In this document: positions 59,331 to 64,000 of the stretch, one piece after another
How positions within the stretch are numbered: the stretch's first letter is position 1
How the letters are laid out: each line of letters begins with the position of its first letter
Assembly: GCA_021613335.1 (NCBI GenBank)
Contig: JAJTWR010000103.1
Location: 47,825-111,824 of the forward strand
From: Whitmania pigra
Taxonomy: Eukaryota > Annelida > Clitellata > Hirudinida > Haemopidae
Length of the DNA: 64,000 bases
Direction: 5' to 3'
Notes under the pieces: generated by a model
Databases searched by the model: none
What the model saw: only the letters and a program-made list of their open reading frames with translations
What the model was told of the DNA's origin: nothing
Position numbers and translations under genes: made by a program

Positions 59331-60600
59331 AGATTTTGAAAGTTGAAAATTGAAGTTGAATCGTTTTTCTTGGAATTTCCAAACTGACATTTTTGTGAAG
59401 CGGTTGTGAGACACAAAAATGTCTGAAAATTTATTTCCTGAAATCTTTTAAACTAATTCTCAGTTTTGTTGTAAGGTTTAGTTGATGTTTTTCTTACAAT
59501 TAAATTCATTCACCATATATTCTGTTGTTATAATCATAATCATAATCGTCATCCTCATTTTGCAGATTATTGATTCATCCATGTTTCCTCCTTCGTGCAT
59601 GGATCTCGTTTTGCATCAGTTCAGCAACAACTTTTATTCGGATGTTATGATTTTGTGATTGTGATTTCTTTTATTTCCTTTCGATGCTTCATCATTATCA
59701 TCATCGTTGTCATAGTCATCACAATAACAGCGACCGCCATCAATTATTTTTAAGTTTTAAACACGCAGTGGATCTCAAACATTAAAAACCATTATTTCAT
59801 TAATGTTAAATTCTGCACATTTAACACATCTATTTATTAAAAAGCAAGGCAACACAGGAAAAGATGTTTTATGAAAAAAATGATAATTTTTGTATAATTA
59901 TTAATTTTTTAAAAGTTTTTTTTTCGGTGAAAATGTATTGTATTTTTTATCATTATTATTATTAACATTTTGTAAATGGAAAAATGGTCAGATTTTTAGT
60001 TCAAACTTAGCAAATCTACTAGAGATGAAAAGTTTTAACAAATCAGTTTATTAAAATTCTGAACTTTTTTGGAAAATAATTGTTGTGATAAAGTAAAGAA
60101 CCATGCTGTACCATCATGATCATAATTAATAACAAAACCTTGGTCGAATCAATTACAACATAGATCATATTGTTTTAAATAAAATAAACATTCTGAAAAA
60201 AATTATTATTTATTAACTAAATAGCAGACGGATTAATATATTTTTATTTTGGCTTAGGATTTAGAAATAAAGGTAAATAATAACAACCACAATTTCTTTA
60301 TTAGACTGCATTCTTGTTAATTCTATCATTTATAAAAGTTATTTATTTTGATTCTGGATTTCCCCATGATGTTTCATTGTTGATTGTGTTTTTAAAAATA
60401 TCGTTTACAGTTGCATTGTTTATTAAACCAAATCAAATTTTAAAAAATTTGTTCTTGTTTAAATATCTGCTCCCTCCCGGGAATAAAAAAAAGTTAAGAC
60501 ACACTGATGAGGAGATGGCCATCGCCCTCCTTGCTTACTTATTCAGAATACTGCTTGCAAATTGAAAGTGTTTCTATAAAATGAAAATAATACTAGCCGT
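59331..60600. other. 3' flank of copy L and spacer
   Basis: Type 2 3' flank (59331-59760, with 'gttcagcaacaacttttatt'), then AT-rich sequence sharing segments with 18.6-18.95 kb and a dispersed repeat at 60460-60570. No gene. Confidence 0.5.
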
Positions 60601-60606
60601 AATAGA

Positions 60607-60800
60607 AATAATGTGCAATTGAATAATTTAGCGTATCTCGATGATATTACTGTGACAGGTCGCACATTCGAGGAGCACACCGCCAATTTGGAAGCATTGT
60701 TCAAAAGGATTCTAAAGTATGGCTTCCATGTTCGACTTGACAAGTGCAATTTCTTTCTGACCAGAATCAAATACTTGGATATCTGCATTGATGCAATTAT
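60607..60800 (+). pseudogene. Ty3/Gypsy-like reverse transcriptase fragment
   Basis: Encodes LAYLDDITVTGRTFEEHTAN, LEALFKRILKYGFHVRLDKC and FFLTRIKYLDICIDA, i.e. the catalytic YLDD box (60634-60645) and the following region of a Ty3/Gypsy RT (family consensus VYLDDI-VTG---EEH--NL). About 60 codons only; no LTR or other domains seen. Confidence 0.8.
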
Positions 60801-62275
60801 CTCCTTCTCTCTCTGTATAGTACATAACAAATAAACTGTAGTGATCAAGGAAAAACATTTGCCATAAATACTTAAAAATTGACAAATTATCGAGAAATAA
60901 AATTTGTGTCCGCCAAACATGGATATTAAAATTTATTTTTTCGCAATTAATTACATATCTTTGCCAAATCCATGTGATTATATTAAATTATTTACATACT
61001 TTTTAACATTGGTGTAGCATCAATTTCAAAACTTCACAGAAACATCCTAAGTTTGCAGGCAGTATTTTGAATAAATTAACAATAATTGTTGAGTTGCTTC
61101 AATGGTCGACTTTGTTTTAATTTTTTGATTCCCTGGAGGGAGCAGATATTTAAAGAAGTGACCCGTCATAACAAAATAGCCCCGTCAATACAGCCCCGTC
61201 AAAATAACCTAGCGTCAAAATAGCCCAGGACAAAACAAATCTATAAAAAAATCTTTAATCCTGAACCGATTTGATTGAAACTTGAAACAATTGAGCACGA
61301 TGACTATGGAGTCAGTATAGTCAACTTTGCAAAAAATTCGATAACTTATTTTGCGTCATATTGGACATCTTATCTCTTCTGGGCTTATTCCCATAAGAGC
61401 GTAGGCGCCTTTTCAAGGCTGGTTTAGACGATGGTTTATCAATATTCATGTATGTAAGCTTTTAGTTTATTTTGTAAATTATCCGTTTTAAAATTAAAAT
61501 TTACGTTTATTATTATGTATCTATGAATTAATATTAGTGTCATCTTATTCCTTCAACAATTACTTTTTTTTTTAATTCGCCAAGACAGACATTTTTGATT
61601 GATTTGTTCAATATTTACCAATCAATTTTTATATATATTTTATATACAATAAAAATTGACAACTTGTATATAAATATAATTAATTATTTACATACTTATT
61701 AACTCTAGGTTTTCTTTTCATAACAATAGCAGGCAAGTTTCAATGAAACACCCTTGTTTTACAGGTAGGATTCTGAATAAGTAAGCAACATGTAAGGAAA
61801 AAGACTATAATCAAATAAACAAACAAATGGAAAAAATTTAAAAAAAATGGAATAAAAATAAAATCATTGATTGTTACTGCTGTGTATTCTGGCGATTTGT
61901 TTGGCCTTATTTTAAAAATTACACCAGTTATCTTCAATGAAACATGTCTTAATCCACGTGGAGAATATGTTTCACATGGATAACACGACACCTAACGAGT
62001 GTTGTTTTAATTTTGATTAAATCACAACTCGCCAGAGGACCAAAAATTATATGTTGCGCTGGAACATTAAGAAGTTTTATTAATTTATTTGATTATCGTC
62101 CGTTGCATGACTGAGATGATTTAGACTTCATTAAGAAATCTTTATTTATTTATTTATTTGATTATAGTCTTTTGCATAACTGAGATGATTTGGACTCGTT
62201 AAGAAATCTCGTGAAAGGTTTCCTTATTTAGAATACTGCTTGCAATTCGAGGGTGTTTCTGTTTAAAATGTTTAT
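60801..62275. other. Spacer with repeat remnants
   Basis: Dispersed repeat at 61030-61160; inverted GGGCTATTTTGACG-type motif at 61160-61230 ('gtgacccgtcataacaaaat' start); LINE/SINE tail remnants at 61800-61825, 62090-62130 and 62150-62200; a copy of the 1.8-2.05 kb repeat at 61.97-62.27 kb. No gene. Confidence 0.5.
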
Positions 62276-62280
62276 TACAG

Positions 62281-62315
<35 letters not shown>

Positions 62316-62560
62316 GCTGGATTTGTTCCCCAGCTACGCGCAGTGTTGTCCTGGAGGAATCCAGCCTTGATATATTATTATTAAAAACAACAAGGCAAAG
62401 AAGATGAAGATGACGATTATGATTACGATTATGAAGATCAGGCAATAAAACCTACAGTAAATGTTAGTAATTGTAAGAATATATCAAATAAACCAATCAT
62501 CAAATATGAGAAAAACTTTGAAAAAATTCAGGAAAAAATGTTTCCAATATTTTGTTTGTC
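62281..62560 (+). other. (GAT)n run and acidic frame, opposite orientation
   Basis: A (GAT)n run at 62281-62313, then about 62398-62560 encodes DEDDDYDYDYEDQ, AIKPTVNVSNCKNIS, NKPIIKYEKNFEKIQEKMF, the same frame seen antisense 3' of copies C, J and K. Between them lies a fragment shared with 4.58 kb. Confidence 0.35.
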
Positions 62561-62626
62561 ACAACCGCGTCACTTTGGAAATTCCAAAATATTCATTTCA
62601 ATTTCAATTTTCAACATTCAAAATCC

Positions 62627-62689
62627 TTAAAAGACCTGAACTTCACACAGACTCAAACGTCCACCACTTGGCGAGTTGAGTGGAGTTTG
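62627..62689 (-). pseudogene. Exon 4 tail (copy M)
   Basis: The minus strand encodes QTPLNSPSGGRLSLCEVQVF and the TAA of the lectin-like family. It is cut at 62689 and joined to unrelated sequence. Confidence 0.85.
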
Positions 62690-63692
62690 AAAGCTCTGTG
62701 AAAAAACAGGAAAAAAGTTTAAGCGATAACTTATTTAAAATTTGATTAAATGAAATGAATTTTATGTTTTGATGGTGCTGTTTTGTGGCCGGGCTATTAT
62801 GACGGGGTGCCCTTTGGTTGTTATTTTTGCAGCCGTATCAACATTGGCAATATTTTGCCATTAAAAGTAAAAAACTATACTTAAATAGAATTTATTAAGA
62901 CAATGATGGTGAAGCATCGAAAGGAAAAAACAAAGAAATCAAAATCACAAAATCATAAAATCGTAAAGTACGAATAAAAGTTGCTGCTGAACTAATGCAA
63001 AATGAGATCTTATCCATGCACGAAGGAGGAAACATGGATGACTCACGAATCTGCAAAATGATGATGACGATTATGATTATGATTATAAAGATTATAACAA
63101 CAGGTGAATAAAGGTAATTGTAAGAATACATCAACTAAACCTTACAACAAAACTGAGAATTACTTTTAAAAATTTCAGGAAATAAATTTTCCGAGATTTT
63201 GTGTCACAACCGAGCCATAAAATGTCAGTTTGGAAATTTCAAGAAATGGAATGAGCGAAAGTTTGACAACCAAAATAAAGGATTTTGATGGTCTTTCAGT
63301 TAAAAGATTTTCTCTAGTGCAACATAAATTTTTAATTTATTCCCCATTTTCTGTACTTTAGATAATTTCTGATTAAATGATTAAAATACGCCAGAGGTTA
63401 ATGTGGTTTAAAATATGTGTGCAATTATTATCTCCCAAATATTAAACAAAATCTCTTTTACACAAAAATACAACTTCTTCAATATTGGTAAGAAAATCTT
63501 TACTAGTGCTTGTATCCGGACGTTGATAATCAGATGAGTTTGACCCTGAAAAATCAAAATCAAATTATATCACATACACATTTAAAATTCTATATTTATA
63601 ATTAAAAAAAAATATGGATCACCTGATTAATCCTAAGTAACTTGAATTCGCCTTTGTTAAATTTTGCCCAAGAACAAATAACATTTTGTAAT
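62690..63692. repeat. Repeat debris
   Basis: CCCCGTC-type motif end at 62770-62815 ('gggctattatgacggggtgc'), a type 2 lectin 3' flank at 62.9-63.24 kb, a third MSESL-type copy at 63247-63358 ending in TAG, then AT-rich sequence. No gene. Confidence 0.55.
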
Positions 63693-63998
63693 TTAATCTC
63701 GTCTAATAATTTTTATAATAAAATAATCTCTTTCACAAGCGTCGAGCGACAAAGAGTCTAGTCTGTCATCTTTCATGTTAGTAAGTAGAGTGTTTTTAAC
63801 AAACTTAAGCTGGCTATGTTTTCTCTCATTAGTCGCAACTGAAAATCCTGATATTATAACAAATCGAACGAATTTAAATGCCCGCTTGAGTGAGAATTTA
63901 TGTTCATTTGAAGCCATCAAGATATCAGCCATTGATTGTGCCTCTAAGCAAAATTCAAATAATATTTCTATCTCAGCCTGCAAACTCTTGGCAACCAT
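63693..63998 (-). pseudogene. hAT/ZMYM1-like transposase C-terminal fragment
   Basis: A 101-codon minus-strand frame containing SVATNERKHSQLKFVKNTLL and MKDDRLDSLSLDACERD, matching the hAT dimerisation region (ATNERSFS-LK-(V/I)K--LRSTM---RL--LAL). It runs to the window edge, so the 5' part may lie outside. It could be a fragment or the last exon of a domesticated gene. Confidence 0.65.
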
Positions 63999-64000
63999 TT

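Noticed and set aside
60543..60920. A 125-codon minus-strand frame over the Gypsy fragment
   Set aside because: It is the shadow of the plus-strand YLDD-containing RT fragment.

Overview
This is a stretch of AT-rich (about 70%) animal nuclear DNA. Multi-exon genes for secreted, cysteine-rich proteins carry GT-AG introns. They sit among tRNA-derived SINEs, CR1-like and RNase H-bearing LINEs, an R4/Dong-like LINE, Tc1/mariner, hAT, Helitron and Ty3/Gypsy relics, and long trinucleotide microsatellites. This fits an invertebrate metazoan; I cannot name the phylum from the sequence.

The main content is a clustered gene family. Each complete member has four exons: (1) a signal peptide plus a PAN/apple-like domain with about 8 Cys, (2) a 25-nt microexon, (3) the first half and (4) the second half of an F5/8 type C (discoidin/F-type-lectin-like) domain ending LCEVQVF or close to it. 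Spliced products are 264-266 residues. I see eight complete copies: B (5.4-6.8 kb), D (14.8-17.5), E (22.8-24.1), F (31.6-30.0, minus), G (37.5-36.1, minus), J (46.0-47.2), K (51.7-53.1) and L (58.0-59.3). Copy C (10.5-11.9) is intact except for a lost first splice donor. There are also broken pieces: A (4.0 kb), H and H' (37.8-38.2), orphan exon 4 I (40.1-40.3), start-codon remnant N (41.4-41.8) and exon 4 tail M (62.6). Most copies keep a TATAAAAG box 62-84 nt upstream of the ATG inside a conserved proximal promoter. The copies lie in both orientations, and long blocks are inverted duplicates (about 17.2-20.8 kb against 40.3-38.6 kb; the 5' half of D against F), which indicates repeated unequal exchange and conversion.

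The centre (24.5-29.2 kb), between convergent copies E and F, holds unrelated material: an intronless NDUFV2 processed pseudogene (minus), an intact intronless 839-residue HECT-type E3-like ORF whose catalytic Cys position is Phe, and a hAT transposase relic.

The spaces between genes are mobile-element debris. An RNase H-bearing LINE and a tRNA-Glu-like SINE share the same 3' tail, which suggests a LINE/SINE partnership. An R4/Dong-like LINE begins directly after a TAA microsatellite and has a TAATG overlap between its two ORFs. Tc1/mariner sits in intron 3 of copy D, a CR1-like RT is inserted in a repeat block at 54.7 kb, and a 748-bp hAT element has a perfect 8-bp target duplication. A protein-like acidic reading frame, antisense and just 3' of several lectin-like copies, shows only in-frame indels between copies and is unexplained.
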